From Gemmatimonadales bacterium (lineage in GTDB: Bacteria; Gemmatimonadota; Gemmatimonadetes; Longimicrobiales; Gaopeijiaceae): DNA of 64,000 nucleotides. How positions within the stretch are numbered: the first letter of the stretch is position 1; every line of letters starts with the position of its first letter. Of the stretch, positions 18,144 to 27,335 are shown piece after piece. The translations under genes were made by a program, and so were the position numbers. The notes beneath the pieces were generated by a model, which was not told the origin of the DNA, searched no databases, and worked only from the letters and a program-made list of their open reading frames with translations. The stretch is taken from assembly GCA_007695225.1 (NCBI GenBank), contig REED01000110.1, forward strand, positions 18,464-82,463, written 5' to 3'.

Positions 18144-19532
18144 ATGCCCGCCCGGACCCACGCAGCCGTGATTCCGGCGCCCCCCCCGGGGAAGCGCCGG
18201 ACACCTCCGACCCGGCCCCGCTCCCCCGGGGGCCCGAGGCGCCCCTGCTCCGGGCTCCTCTCTTCGCTGATCCTCGTATTCCTCCTCCTCCCGATCCTCC
18301 CAATCCTTCCCTCCCTGTCCTACGGCCTGTCCTCGGGCATGCCCTTCGGCCATCCCTCCGGAGGCCTGGACGCGCAGCAGCCGGAAGAGCTTCGCAGAGA
18401 GATCCAGGACAGTCAGCGACGGTTGGAGGAGATCCGGGAGGAGCGGGCCCGCCTCCAACGGGAGATGGCCTCTCTCCGTTCCCGGGTGCAGGATGTCTCC
18501 GGGCAGCTCCAGAACATCGAACGGCAACTGTCCGCGTCCCGTTCCGTCCTGGCAGAGATCGACTTCCAGGTGGAGGCCGTGGCCGAGCAGTCCCAGACCA
18601 CCTCCACCCACCTCCTGCGCACCCGGGAGCAGTTCCGGGAGCGGCAGGCCCTTCTGAACGTCCGACTCCGGAATATCTACAAGCGGGGGACCCTCCACAC
18701 GACCCAGGTGCTCCTGGGAGCGGACTCCTTCGTGGACCTCCTGAATCGGTACCGGTATCTCCAGATGATGGCCGGGTATGATCGGTCCCTCCTGGGTGAT
18801 GTGAAGCGGCTCGAAGAGGAGCTGGCCGCCCAGAACCGCGACCTCCAGGAGAGCCTGGCCGAGATGAGCCGGCTGCGACAGCAGCAGCTCGAGGAGCTGG
18901 CGGAACTCCGCCAGGTGGAGATGAGCCATCAGCAGACCCTCACCCAGTTCCGGACCCGGGAACGCCAGACCATGAGCCGGATGGACCAGCTCGCCGCCGA
19001 TGAATCCCGTCTCACGGGACTGGTGGCGGACCTGGAGCGGCGGCGCCTGGAGGAGGAGCGGCGACGGGCCCTGGCGGGAGCCCCCGCCGCCCCGGCCAGC
19101 CCCTCCATTGCAAGGGCGGACATGGGCCAACTGGACTGGCCGGTAAACGGGGAGCTCCTCTATCGCTTCGGCCCCGAGCGACGCCCCAACGGAACCGTCC
19201 TCCGCTGGAACGGCATCGGGATTCGTGCGGATCCGGGAACGCCCGTGCTCGCGGTCCGGGAGGGGACGGTGGCCATGGCGGGCCCCTTTGAAGGCTATGG
19301 CCCCTCGGTGATCCTGAGCCATGGCGAGGGCTTCTACACCCTCTACCTCTACCTGGAGGAAGTGGGCGTGGTGGAAGGCCGCCGGGTGGAGGCGGGACAG
19401 GTGCTGGGAACGGTTGGGGGAGCCAGCACTCCGGAGGGTCCCCATCTCGAGTTCCAGGTCCGGGCGCCGGTGGGGGGGGGACCACCCCAGGCCATGGATC
19501 CCCTGGAGTGGCTCCGGCGCCGTTCGCCGTGA
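18144..19532 (+). CDS. EnvC-like coiled-coil protein with degenerate LytM/M23 domain, 462 aa
   Basis: An N-terminal signal-anchor-like segment (LLSSLILVFLLLPILPILPSL), a long coiled coil at about residues 75-310, and a C-terminal LytM (M23) domain from about residue 330. The metal-binding positions are lost: HxxxD is replaced by RWNGIGI, the central YxHL reads LYLYLE and HxH reads PHLEFQV. EnvC has the same architecture: a catalytically dead LytM domain that activates amidases under FtsEX control. Position directly after ftsEX (7 nt) supports that role. ATG 18144 is the first start after the ftsX stop. Confidence 0.88.
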   Translation: MPARTHAAVIPAPPPGKRRTPPTRPRSPGGPRRPCSGLLSSLILVFLLLPILPILPSLSYGLSSGMPFGHPSGGLDAQQPEELRREIQDSQRRLEEIREERARLQREMASLRSRVQDVSGQLQNIERQLSASRSVLAEIDFQVEAVAEQSQTTSTHLLRTREQFRERQALLNVRLRNIYKRGTLHTTQVLLGADSFVDLLNRYRYLQMMAGYDRSLLGDVKRLEEELAAQNRDLQESLAEMSRLRQQQLEELAELRQVEMSHQQTLTQFRTRERQTMSRMDQLAADESRLTGLVADLERRRLEEERRRALAGAPAAPASPSIARADMGQLDWPVNGELLYRFGPERRPNGTVLRWNGIGIRADPGTPVLAVREGTVAMAGPFEGYGPSVILSHGEGFYTLYLYLEEVGVVEGRRVEAGQVLGTVGGASTPEGPHLEFQVRAPVGGGPPQAMDPLEWLRRRSP

Positions 19533-19539
19533 TCCCCCG

Positions 19540-20679
19540 ATGACGCTTCCCCCTCTCCAGGGCCACCACACGGCCCGGGAGGCGGTGGCCCGGGCCTGGT
19601 CCCGGGGCCGTCTTCCCCAGGTGCTTCTGCTCCACGGCCCTCCAGGGGTGGGGAAGCAGCGCTTCGCCCACTGGATCGGTCAGCTCCTGGTCTGCCTGAC
19701 TCCCTCCGAAGCCGGACCCTGCGGGGAATGTCGGGAATGCCGCCTGACGGAGCGGGTGGAGCACCCCGACATCCACTGGTACGTTCCCCTCCCCCGGCCG
19801 AAGAAGCGGGGAACCCCGGAGCGGGAAGCGGAGGCCCTGGAGGAATTGCGGGCCGGATGGATCCAGGAGGCTCGGGAACGGCCCTTTCGCTCCACCTGGT
19901 CCGAGGAGGTGACGGGGCTCCACCTGGGAACCATCCGGAACCTGAACCGGAGAGCACGGACCCCTCCCGGCACCGGGCCCCGCCAACTCTTCATCATCGC
20001 CGATGCCGAGCAGCTCGTGGCCCAGGAATCAGCCCAGGAGGCCGCAAATGCCCTCCTGAAGACGCTGGAGGAACCGGCTCCCGGAACCCACTTCATCCTC
20101 ACCTCAAGTGAACCTGGGCGGCTCCTTCCCACCATCCGCTCCCGGGCTTCCGGCCTCCACCTTCCCGCCCTCCCCGGCCGGGACGTGGCGACCTTCCTCG
20201 TCACCTTCCTGGAGGCGGACCCCGAGGTGGCCGAGCGGGCGGCTCGCCTTTCAGGCGGCTCGGTGGGGCGGGCTCTGGGCTTCCTCCCCGATGGAGAGGA
20301 GGATGGGCCCCTGGAGCGGATCCGGAAGGAGGCGTTCCACCTGGTACGAAGCGCCCTCTCACCCCGTAGCGGAGACCGATTCGCCCAGGCCCTCGCCTAC
20401 CCGCCGTCGGGGGCCCGGGGGCTCCTGGAACTCCTGGGGTTCATGGAGGGCTGGCTACGGGACCTGGCGGCGGCCATGGTGGGAGCGGGGGACCGGGTCC
20501 TGAACCAAGATGCCCTGAAGTGGCTGACCAAGACTGCCCAGGGAGGGATCCACCCTACAGGGCCGGCCCGGGCCCTGAACCGGGTGGAGGAAGCCCGACT
20601 GCAGGCGTCGGGGAACGTGAACCCCCAACTCCTCCTCGCCGGCCTCCTCATGGATCTCCATCAGATCCTCAGGGAATGA
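19540..20679 (+). CDS. holB: DNA polymerase III delta-prime subunit, 379 aa
   Basis: Clamp-loader subunit of the AAA+ type. Walker A-like LLHGPPGVGKQRFA lies at about residues 30-43, with a zinc-binding cluster C-x8-CGECREC next to it. IIADAEQLVAQESAQEAANALLKTLEEP, followed by FILTSSEPGRLLPTIRSR, is the delta-prime/DnaX core with its sensor 1 and SRC-like region. The sequence could be confused with a short DnaX, but the length and C-terminal collar fit delta-prime. ATG 19540 lies 7 nt after the previous stop. Its last 11 nt overlap the convergent lytic transglycosylase gene. Confidence 0.9.
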   Translation: MTLPPLQGHHTAREAVARAWSRGRLPQVLLLHGPPGVGKQRFAHWIGQLLVCLTPSEAGPCGECRECRLTERVEHPDIHWYVPLPRPKKRGTPEREAEALEELRAGWIQEARERPFRSTWSEEVTGLHLGTIRNLNRRARTPPGTGPRQLFIIADAEQLVAQESAQEAANALLKTLEEPAPGTHFILTSSEPGRLLPTIRSRASGLHLPALPGRDVATFLVTFLEADPEVAERAARLSGGSVGRALGFLPDGEEDGPLERIRKEAFHLVRSALSPRSGDRFAQALAYPPSGARGLLELLGFMEGWLRDLAAAMVGAGDRVLNQDALKWLTKTAQGGIHPTGPARALNRVEEARLQASGNVNPQLLLAGLLMDLHQILRE

Positions 20680-22408
20680 GGAGGGTCTCACCCACCCGGA
20701 TCACGTCACGGGGCGTCCGTCCGTTGACACGAGCCAGATCCGCCGTCGCCACCCCATAGCGCTGGGCGAGCCCACCCCAGGTGTCCCCCCGGGAAACACG
20801 GTGCTGCGTCGGCCCCGGTCCCGTTCCCACGGCCAACTCCTGGCCGGGACGCAGGACCGACGATGAAGAAAGTCCGTTCCACCGCCTGATATCTTCCACC
20901 GTGACCCCGTAGTTTCGGGCCAGGGTCCAGAGGTTGTCCCCGGAGGAGACCCGGTGTCTCCGGGCCTCGTTGGGAGCAGCGGCAGGAGCGTCGGGGGGAC
21001 CGCTGACCGCTGGGGAGGAAGCGGAAGCCGCGGCGGTGCTGGGGGCCGCAGAGGCGTCGGGGGCCGCAGAAGCATTGGGGGCCGCGGACGGTATCTCCCC
21101 TCCCTGGGAAGCGGATCCCGCCTCGCCCGACTCAGCTGGAACCGGAGCCGGAGTCGCGGCCAACGACGGAACCGGGGCCGTCGCCATCACCCGGGACGCG
21201 GCAGCAGGCCTCCCCCCAGCTACCGGAATCACCAGTCTCTGTCCAATCTGGAGGCGGCGAGGATCCACGTTCCCGTTGGAGGCCGAGAGATCCCGGAGCG
21301 CTACGCCGTAGCGTCCCGCGATCTGGCCGAGGGTCTCTCCCCGGGCCACAACATGCTCCATGAACGAAACCCGCTCCTCGGGTGGGATCATGGCGTAATT
21401 CGTCATGAAGAGTTCCCCTCGCCCCGGCGGGACCCGGAGGGTCCGCGCCTCTCCCGGCGGGGTGAACCCCCGCAGGTAGTGGGGGTTCAGGGCCCGGATC
21501 GCGTCCTCTTCCACCCCGGCGGCCAGAGCCACCACATCCAGTGAGGTGGCGTCCGGGACCAGAACCTCGTCGAAGGCCATGGGCTGAATCCCCTGGGGCA
21601 CGACGAATCCGAAGGCCTCCGGGTTGGATGCGAGTATGGCCGCGGCGAAGAACCGGGGGACGAATTCCCGGGTCTCGGCGGGGAGATGGGGTCGGACTCT
21701 CAGGTAGACCTCATCCCCAGGAATCTCCTCCGAGGGAGCATGGCGGCTCAGGACTCCCCCCACGCGACCGGGGCCGGCATTGTAGGCCGCCAGCGCCAGG
21801 AACCACGAATCGAACATCCCGTAGAGTTCCTGGAGGTAGTCCAGGGCGGCCCGGGTGGAAGTGAGAGGATCCCGTCGGTCGTCCACCAGGGGGGTCACCG
21901 AGAGGCCGAGTCCCCGGGCGGTGGGGGTCATGATCTGCCAGAGCCCGGTAGCGCCGGCCCGGCTCACGATGGCGTGGTGGTATCCGCTCTCCACCACCGG
22001 CAGATACCGGAGGGAGAGGGGGAGGCCTCGGTCCGTGAGTTCACGGTCCACCACCCCCTCGTAGACCGCCATCCGCTCCAGGTAACGGCCGAAGTGACCG
22101 GCCCCCCGGGTGGTCCAGAAGTGGATCCAGTACTCCACCCGCTCCTGTAGGCGGGGGTCTCGGGCCACCACCGAATGGAGGATGGGATCCACTTCATCCC
22201 ACTCCAGGGGCGTCCGGGGCAGGACCCGGACGGGGCCGGGCTGGCCACCCTCCAGTTCGGGAACGGAAGGCTGGCGGATCACCGGGGGAAGGTCGGCGGG
22301 GCTGGGCGTGGCGGGCCGGTCCCACCCCACTCGCTGACAGGCGCCCATGGAGAGGAGCGCCAGGCCCACCAGGAGAGCACGTCCACCCCCGGGAAAGCCA
22401 CCCCTCAC
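20669..22408 (-). CDS. MltD-type lytic transglycosylase lipoprotein with three LysM repeats, 579 aa
   Basis: The lipobox LLSMGAC puts Cys24 at the mature N-terminus. The SLT domain (about residues 115-235) has the catalytic glutamate in PVVESGYHH, then GLWQIMTPTARGLGL and LALAAYNAGPGRV. Three LysM peptidoglycan-binding repeats follow, starting HVVARGETL, HRVSSGDNL and HRVSRGDTW. The first and second are separated by an Ala/Pro/Ser-rich linker with repeated SAAP units. It cleaves glycan strands to 1,6-anhydromuropeptides in the periplasm. Its start overlaps the aminotransferase stop as ATGA; the 3' end overlaps holB by 11 nt. Confidence 0.95.
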   Translation of the reverse strand: MRGGFPGGGRALLVGLALLSMGACQRVGWDRPATPSPADLPPVIRQPSVPELEGGQPGPVRVLPRTPLEWDEVDPILHSVVARDPRLQERVEYWIHFWTTRGAGHFGRYLERMAVYEGVVDRELTDRGLPLSLRYLPVVESGYHHAIVSRAGATGLWQIMTPTARGLGLSVTPLVDDRRDPLTSTRAALDYLQELYGMFDSWFLALAAYNAGPGRVGGVLSRHAPSEEIPGDEVYLRVRPHLPAETREFVPRFFAAAILASNPEAFGFVVPQGIQPMAFDEVLVPDATSLDVVALAAGVEEDAIRALNPHYLRGFTPPGEARTLRVPPGRGELFMTNYAMIPPEERVSFMEHVVARGETLGQIAGRYGVALRDLSASNGNVDPRRLQIGQRLVIPVAGGRPAAASRVMATAPVPSLAATPAPVPAESGEAGSASQGGEIPSAAPNASAAPDASAAPSTAAASASSPAVSGPPDAPAAAPNEARRHRVSSGDNLWTLARNYGVTVEDIRRWNGLSSSSVLRPGQELAVGTGPGPTQHRVSRGDTWGGLAQRYGVATADLARVNGRTPRDVIRVGETLLIP

Positions 22409-23520
22409 GCCGCTGCCCTCATGAGGTGGTCCACCGCCTCCAGGAGGCGGTCCACCGATTCATGGCGTGCACCATGACCCATGAGGCCGATCCGCCAGAT
22501 CCGTCCGCTGGCGGGGCCAAGTCCCCCCCCCACCTCCACGGCGAACTGATCCAGGAGACGCCTTCGGAGGGGACCTTCGTCCCGGGCCTCGGGCAGGTGG
22601 ACCGCCGTGAGCTGGGGAAGCCGGTGTTCCGGATCCGTAAAGGAGGTGAACCCCCGTCCCGCCAGTTCGGACTGAAGCCGCCGTCCAACCTCCAGATGGC
22701 GCTGGAAACGCTGCTCCAGGCCCTCCTCCCGGACCTCGGAGAGGGCCTCGTGGAGGGCGTAGATGAGATTGATGGGGGCGGTGTGATGGTAACGGCGCTC
22801 CGCCCCCAGGTATCCGGCAATGAGGGACACGTCCAGATACCAGCTGGGGCAGGGTGTACCCCGGGTACGGATCCGCTCGAGAGCCCGGGGGGAGAAGGTG
22901 ACGGGGGAGAGCCCCGGGGGAACCCCCAGGCACTTCTGGGTGCCGGAGTAGCAGACGTCCACCCCGTGGGCATCCACCTCCACCGGAACCCCTCCCAGGG
23001 AAGTGACGGCGTCCACCACGAAGAGCGTCTCCATCCCGGCGAGATGGGCGCCCACCTCGGCCAGAGGCTGCCAGGCCCCCGTGGAGGTCTCGGCGTGGAC
23101 CACGGCCAGCAGTCGGGCCTCGGGATGGGCCCGCGACGCCTCGATGAGGGCTTCCTCGGGAAGGGTCCTTCCCCATGGAGCGTCCACCTGCACCACCTCG
23201 GCCCCCAGACGGCGGGCCACCTCCGCCAGTCGGCCCCCGAAGACCCCGTTGACTCCAACGATGGCCGTGTCCCCGGGTTCAAGAAGGTTCACCATGGCCG
23301 CCTCCATCCCGGCGGACCCCGTCCCCGATATGGGGAACGTGGTCTCATTCCGAGTACCGAAGGCTTGGCGAAGCCCCTCGTTCACGTCATCCAGGACGGC
23401 GAGGAACTGGGGGTCCAGGTGCCCCAGGGTGGGGCGGGCCAGGGCGGCAAGAATCCGGTCCGAAACCGGAGATGGGCCAGGCCCCAACAGGAGCCGCGGT
23501 TGGAGTGAGGAGAGGTCCAT
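22405..23520 (-). CDS. Alanine-glyoxylate / serine-pyruvate-type aminotransferase, 371 aa
   Basis: Fold-type I class V PLP enzyme. LLLGPGPSPVSDRILAALA at the N-terminus, FPISGTGSAGMEAAMVNLLEPGD, VDAVTSLGGVPVEVDA and the PLP-lysine motif VCYSGTQKCLGVPPGLS identify the alanine-glyoxylate/serine-pyruvate group. The C-terminus RIWRIGLMGHGA is also typical. Transamination of a small amino acid with glyoxylate or pyruvate is expected; the exact pair is uncertain. ATG 23520 gives the family N-terminus; the open frame upstream of it is not conserved. It is coupled to the downstream transglycosylase gene only by a four-base overlap, not by obvious function. Confidence 0.9.
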   Translation of the reverse strand: MDLSSLQPRLLLGPGPSPVSDRILAALARPTLGHLDPQFLAVLDDVNEGLRQAFGTRNETTFPISGTGSAGMEAAMVNLLEPGDTAIVGVNGVFGGRLAEVARRLGAEVVQVDAPWGRTLPEEALIEASRAHPEARLLAVVHAETSTGAWQPLAEVGAHLAGMETLFVVDAVTSLGGVPVEVDAHGVDVCYSGTQKCLGVPPGLSPVTFSPRALERIRTRGTPCPSWYLDVSLIAGYLGAERRYHHTAPINLIYALHEALSEVREEGLEQRFQRHLEVGRRLQSELAGRGFTSFTDPEHRLPQLTAVHLPEARDEGPLRRRLLDQFAVEVGGGLGPASGRIWRIGLMGHGARHESVDRLLEAVDHLMRAAA

Positions 23521-23647
23521 GGATCCGGTTTTGGAGTGGGCGATTTCCCCGTTCGAAGCTAGACGCCGGGGAACGCAGGGCAAGCCCCGGAGTCTCTTCG
23601 GGCAGGGACAAGTCCGGTAACGACGCACACCAGGCGTCGGGCCTGCA

Positions 23648-25126
23648 TCAGAGGCGGTAGTTGGGCGCTTCCCGGGTGATGGTCACGTCGTGGGGATGAG
23701 ACTCCCGGAGTCCGCCGGAGGTGACGCGGCAGAACTGGGCCACGGCGCGAAGTTCTTCCAGGTTCCCGGCTCCCACGTACCCCATTCCGGACTGGATCCC
23801 CCCCACGAGCTGGAAAACCGTGTCCGCCAAGGGCCCCTTATAGGGAACGCGGGCCTCGATTCCTTCGGGGACCAATTTTCGGGTATCGCTCTCCCCCTCC
23901 TGGAAATAGCGGTCTGCGGACCCTTCCTCCATGGCAGAGAGGGAACCCATCCCCCGCACCATCTTGTACCGGCGGCCCTCGAGGAGGAAGCTCTCTCCCG
24001 GCGCCTCCTCCGTTCCGGCGAACATGGACCCCATCATGACGGAATGGGCCCCGGCGGCCAGCGCCTTCACCAGATCTCCGGAAAAGCGGATCCCTCCATC
24101 AGCGATGACGGGGACCCGGCCCTCCACCCCCCGAACCGCCTCCATGATGGCGGTGAGCTGCGGGACCCCCACGCCCGTGACGACACGGGTGGTGCAGATG
24201 GACCCGGGGCCGACCCCCACCTTCACCGCGTCCACACCCCGTTCCACAAGCGCTGCGGCACCAGAGGCCGTCGCCACATTCCCCGCCACGAGCTGGACGT
24301 CGGGAAACTGCTCACGGGTCCGGGCCACGGCCCGGAGGACACCCTCGGAGTGCCCATGCGCCGTGTCGATGACCAGAGCATCCGCCCCCCCGTCCACCAG
24401 GGCACGTGCGCGCTCCAGGTCCTTTTCCGAGGCCCCAATGGCCGCCCCGACCCGAAGACGTCCTCGTTCGTCCTTGCAGGCGTTGGGAAACTGGCGACGC
24501 TTCACGATGTCCTTCACCGTGATGAGCCCTACCAGACTGCCATCGTCGGCCACCACGGGGAGCTTCTCGATGCGGTGGCGATGCAGGATCGCCTCGGCGT
24601 CCTCGAGGGTGGTGCCCTCAGGGGCCGTCACCAGGCCCTCGGATGTCATGACTTCCGGGATGGGGCGATCCAGGTTCACCTCGAACTGTAGATCCCGATT
24701 GGTGAGAATCCCAACCAGGCCCCCGTTCGGCTCCACGATGGGCACCCCGGAAATGGAGAACCGGCTCATGAGCTCCTGGGCATCCCGAAGGGTGGCAGTG
24801 GGCGGGAGCGTGATGGGATTCAGGATCATCCCGGACTCGGAGCGTTTCACCCGGTCCACCTCCGCCACCTGGCGGTCCACCGGCATGTTCTTGTGGATGA
24901 TCCCGATCCCGCCCTCCCGGGCGATGGCAATGGCCATCCGGGACTCCGTCACCGTGTCCATGGCGGCGGCAAGGAGGGGAATGGACAGTCGGATCCCTCG
25001 GGTGAAGGGGGTGGACAGGTCGGTGTCCCTGGGATGCACCCGGGAGTGACCCGGGAGGAGGAGCACATCGTCGAAGGTGAAGGCTTCGGGGATGGTGGTA
25101 ACGGCGAGGCGGGGATCGACCGCCAT
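23648..25126 (-). CDS. guaB: Inosine-5'-monophosphate dehydrogenase, 492 aa
   Basis: Catalyses NAD-dependent oxidation of IMP to XMP, the first committed step to [14 protein letters not shown], then two CBS domains at about residues 95-215, the catalytic-cysteine loop [11 protein letters not shown] (Cys near residue 310), [21 protein letters not shown] and the flap motif YFQEGE are all intact. ATG 25126 was chosen because GGAGG lies 4 nt upstream and the family length is about 490; an in-frame ATG 15 nt further upstream lacks a ribosome site. A long structured leader with a candidate promoter precedes it. Confidence 0.97.
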   Translation of the reverse strand: MAVDPRLAVTTIPEAFTFDDVLLLPGHSRVHPRDTDLSTPFTRGIRLSIPLLAAAMDTVTESRMAIAIAREGGIGIIHKNMPVDRQVAEVDRVKRSESGMILNPITLPPTATLRDAQELMSRFSISGVPIVEPNGGLVGILTNRDLQFEVNLDRPIPEVMTSEGLVTAPEGTTLEDAEAILHRHRIEKLPVVADDGSLVGLITVKDIVKRRQFPNACKDERGRLRVGAAIGASEKDLERARALVDGGADALVIDTAHGHSEGVLRAVARTREQFPDVQLVAGNVATASGAAALVERGVDAVKVGVGPGSICTTRVVTGVGVPQLTAIMEAVRGVEGRVPVIADGGIRFSGDLVKALAAGAHSVMMGSMFAGTEEAPGESFLLEGRRYKMVRGMGSLSAMEEGSADRYFQEGESDTRKLVPEGIEARVPYKGPLADTVFQLVGGIQSGMGYVGAGNLEELRAVAQFCRVTSGGLRESHPHDVTITREAPNYRL

Positions 25127-25188
25127 GGCTCCTCCGGACATCGATGTGGATCGGTTGGATCGAACCGAGACGCTCAAGAAAACGACAG

Positions 25189-25232
25189 GCGCCCGTGGCG
25201 CAGGCTCCCAGGGGGAGTCGTGCCACGGGCGC
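25189..25232 (-). promoter_or_regulatory. Structured hairpin in the guaB leader
   Basis: A perfect 11-bp stem, GCGCCCGTGGC / GCCACGGGCGC, encloses a 22-nt loop that itself can form CTCCC/GGGAG. On the guaB-sense strand the stem is followed by CTGTCGTTTTCTTG, so it resembles an intrinsic terminator placed inside the leader about 65 nt before the ATG. It may attenuate guaB, or be the end of an upstream transcript. Confidence 0.55.
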
Positions 25233-25286
25233 TCAGGAGAGCCGAAGATGCCTTCCCCGACCCTTCGTCAACAGGTCTCATGGAAA

Positions 25287-25316
25287 ACAGTATCCGACTG
25301 TGCAGGGGGGTGTCAA
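25287..25316 (-). promoter_or_regulatory. Candidate promoter for guaB
   Basis: On the minus strand a perfect TTGACA (25316-25311) is followed after 18 nt by TACTGT (25292-25287). It would start a leader of roughly 150 nt that contains the 25189-25232 hairpin. The -35 box overlaps the stop codon of the upstream small gene. Confidence 0.4.
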
Positions 25317-25750
25317 CCCGGGTTGGAGGAGGAGCCCCCGGCGGCGGAAGGAGGGCCTGGAACGGATGGGCCCCGGGAGGACACCTCGGGGCGGGGGGGG
25401 CGGGAAGGGGGTGGCCGCCCCCCAGGAGCGCCCTCCGGAGGGATCCGTTCCTCTCCGGCCTCCTGCAGTTCCTGGAGGAGTTGCTTTCCCGCCATGGAGA
25501 CCGAGGAGAGGACCCGGTCCGCGGTGGAGATGAGTTGGAATGCCTCTCGCAGATTCGCCGGGTTCACCCTCCCCTTCCGGAGACCGTCATCGAGCCGCTC
25601 GGCGAGACGCTGAAGGGTGGTGACATCCTCGGGGACGCCCCGGTTGTACTTGGACTCCATGAACTCGATGTAATCCAGCACCTGATAGAGCTGCGCCTCG
25701 GGAAGGGTATCCAGCTTTCTCAGGATCCGTCGTCTCAACGCATCGTTCAT
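25313..25750 (-). CDS. Unknown 145-aa protein with helical N-terminus and Pro/Gly-rich tail
   Basis: I do not recognise a named family. The first 90 residues are predicted helical and charged, beginning MNDALRRRILRKLDTLPEAQ and containing YQVLDYIEFMESKYNRG, which resembles short antitoxin-like or DUF2281-like helices but is not diagnostic. The last 35 residues are rich in proline, glycine and serine. There is no signal peptide or TM segment. ATG 25750 was chosen because the upstream frame is unlike protein. It is divergent from the acyltransferase gene and upstream of guaB on the same strand. Confidence 0.65.
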   Translation of the reverse strand: MNDALRRRILRKLDTLPEAQLYQVLDYIEFMESKYNRGVPEDVTTLQRLAERLDDGLRKGRVNPANLREAFQLISTADRVLSSVSMAGKQLLQELQEAGEERIPPEGAPGGRPPPSRPPRPEVSSRGPSVPGPPSAAGGSSSNPG

Positions 25751-25848
25751 CGTCTCGGCCTCCGCCGGGTTACCTTTTTCGTCGTCCGCATTACTTTGGT
25801 GCGGAGAAACTTCCTTCCAACGACGTCCAGACTCCGGACCCGCCGCCG

Positions 25849-26661
25849 ATGCACCACTACCCCCTCCGACCCGTACCTCTTCCCGCTGCCACGGAAGCGG
25901 CCTACGACTCCTGGCTGGATTCACTGGACCAGGAGTTGAGCCGCCCCGACTGCGACCGGTACGAGCTGTGTCGAAGGGTGCTCACCGAAATCTACTATCC
26001 GGACATGGTCGGCCGGGAGCCGTCGGAACTCCCCCCGGGGGTCCGGATGGCTCTTCTGCAGATGGACCCCAGGAATGTCACCCTGGAGCCCGAGTACTAC
26101 CATGAGATCGACACGGAGCGTTACGCCCGGGTCAAACCGCTCATCTGGCTCTGGGAGATGTTCGACAAGAGCCCGCTCGGGGAAAACGTACACCTGGGAA
26201 TCCGGTTCCGGCGCATCCTCGCCCGGCGGATCTTCCGGAAGTGCGGCCGGAACTTCAAGGCATTCCACTTCGTGAAGCTCTCCTTCGGGTACAATCTGGA
26301 GGTGGGGGACAACGTGGTGGTCCATCGCCATGTCCTTCTCGATGACCGGGGCGGGATCGTCATCGAGGATGGCGCCTCCATATCAGACTTCGCCAACGTA
26401 TACTCCCACAGCCATGACATCGTGGATCCAAAGGAGGTGACCACCCCCACCACCGTCCTTGGAAAGGGTGTCCGGATCACCTACCACGCCACCATCCTGG
26501 CAGGGGTCCACGTGGCGGAGGACTCCATGGTGGGCGCCATGGCGATGGCCACCCGGGATACGAAACCCCATCACGTCCATGTGGGGATCCCGGCAATACC
26601 GGTGAAGGAGAAGCCGAAGCAGGAACGTCGCCCCGGTCCCCCGGACCCCCTGGCGGACTGA
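25849..26661 (+). CDS. Hexapeptide-repeat (left-handed beta-helix) acyltransferase, 270 aa
   Basis: The C-terminal half carries hexapeptide-like turns: LEVGDNVVVHRHVLLDDRGG, IVIEDGASISDFANVYSHSH, VLGKGVRITYHATILAGVHV, EDSMVGAMAMATRD and a final HVGIPAIPVKEKP, as in maltose/galactoside O-acetyltransferase-like enzymes. The histidine in YSHSHDI fits the acyl-CoA active site. The N-terminal 95 residues are helical and specific to this subgroup. It is cytosolic; the acceptor is unknown. A hairpin at its 3' end separates it from convergent apt. Confidence 0.85.
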   Translation: MHHYPLRPVPLPAATEAAYDSWLDSLDQELSRPDCDRYELCRRVLTEIYYPDMVGREPSELPPGVRMALLQMDPRNVTLEPEYYHEIDTERYARVKPLIWLWEMFDKSPLGENVHLGIRFRRILARRIFRKCGRNFKAFHFVKLSFGYNLEVGDNVVVHRHVLLDDRGGIVIEDGASISDFANVYSHSHDIVDPKEVTTPTTVLGKGVRITYHATILAGVHVAEDSMVGAMAMATRDTKPHHVHVGIPAIPVKEKPKQERRPGPPDPLAD

Positions 26662-26710
26662 GGCGAACTGGGGAGGGGTCCATACCCCCCACCACCATCA
26701 TCTTCGCCTC
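26660..26710. terminator. Bidirectional terminator candidate between the acyltransferase and apt genes
   Basis: GAGGCGAA (26660-26667) pairs with TTCGCCTC (26703-26710), and GGGGT/ACCCC forms an inner hairpin around CCAT. It lies in the 116-nt spacer between two convergent genes. No U-tract is seen. Confidence 0.45.
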
Positions 26711-26777
26711 TCCTCGGGGCTCCCCGGAATCCTATCCACCGCGAGGGAACTCACTTCGCCCAGGGGGGGCTCCGGCG

Positions 26778-27335
26778 TCAGGGGTAGAGAACCAGCGACG
26801 TGACGGGGATGGCGCCCAGGCGGCAGCGGCCGTTCATTCCCGCCAACTCCACCACGAACGCCCCCCCCACCACTTCGCCTCCCATCTCCCTCAGCAGTCC
26901 GGCCGCCGCCTGGGCCGTGCCTCCGGTGGCCAGCAGATCGTCCACCAGTAGGATCCGCTCCCCGGGCCGAACCGCCCCCGCCTGGGCCTCCAGGGCGTCG
27001 ACTCCGTATTCCAGTTCGTACTCGGCGGGAGAGGTGGCCAGCGGGAGGCGCCCCTGCTTGCGGACGGGAAGGAAGCCCCTCCCCAGGGCCAGCGCGAGGG
27101 GCGCCCCGAAGAGAAATCCACGGGCTTCGATCCCCGCCACCCGGTCGACCTCCATCCCCTGAGAGGCGCGGGCCAGGTGAGCCACGACCTCCTGGAAGAG
27201 TTCGGGGCGGGCGAGGACCGGTGTGAGGTCCCGGAAGAGGACCCCGGGACGGGGAAAGTCGGGGACATCCCTGATCTCAGCCCGGACCCGGGCCTCAAGG
27301 GGCGCTCCGGGCGACGCCCTGTGAGGCGTACTCAC
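26778..27335 (-). CDS. apt: Adenine phosphoribosyltransferase, 185 aa
   Basis: Converts adenine and PRPP to AMP in purine salvage. The N-terminal [21 protein letters not shown], then [18 protein letters not shown], the flexible-loop segment [13 protein letters not shown] and the PRPP-binding motif [17 protein letters not shown] are diagnostic for Apt. A GTG start overlaps the acs stop as GTGA. Co-transcription with acs may link salvage to the AMP released by acetyl-CoA synthetase; that link is inference. Confidence 0.96.
   Translation of the reverse strand: MSTPHRASPGAPLEARVRAEIRDVPDFPRPGVLFRDLTPVLARPELFQEVVAHLARASQGMEVDRVAGIEARGFLFGAPLALALGRGFLPVRKQGRLPLATSPAEYELEYGVDALEAQAGAVRPGERILLVDDLLATGGTAQAAAGLLREMGGEVVGGAFVVELAGMNGRCRLGAIPVTSLVLYP

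Noticed and set aside
20669..20679. 11-nt convergent overlap of holB and the transglycosylase gene
   Set aside because: Short tail overlaps like this are ordinary in compact genomes; not listed as a finding.
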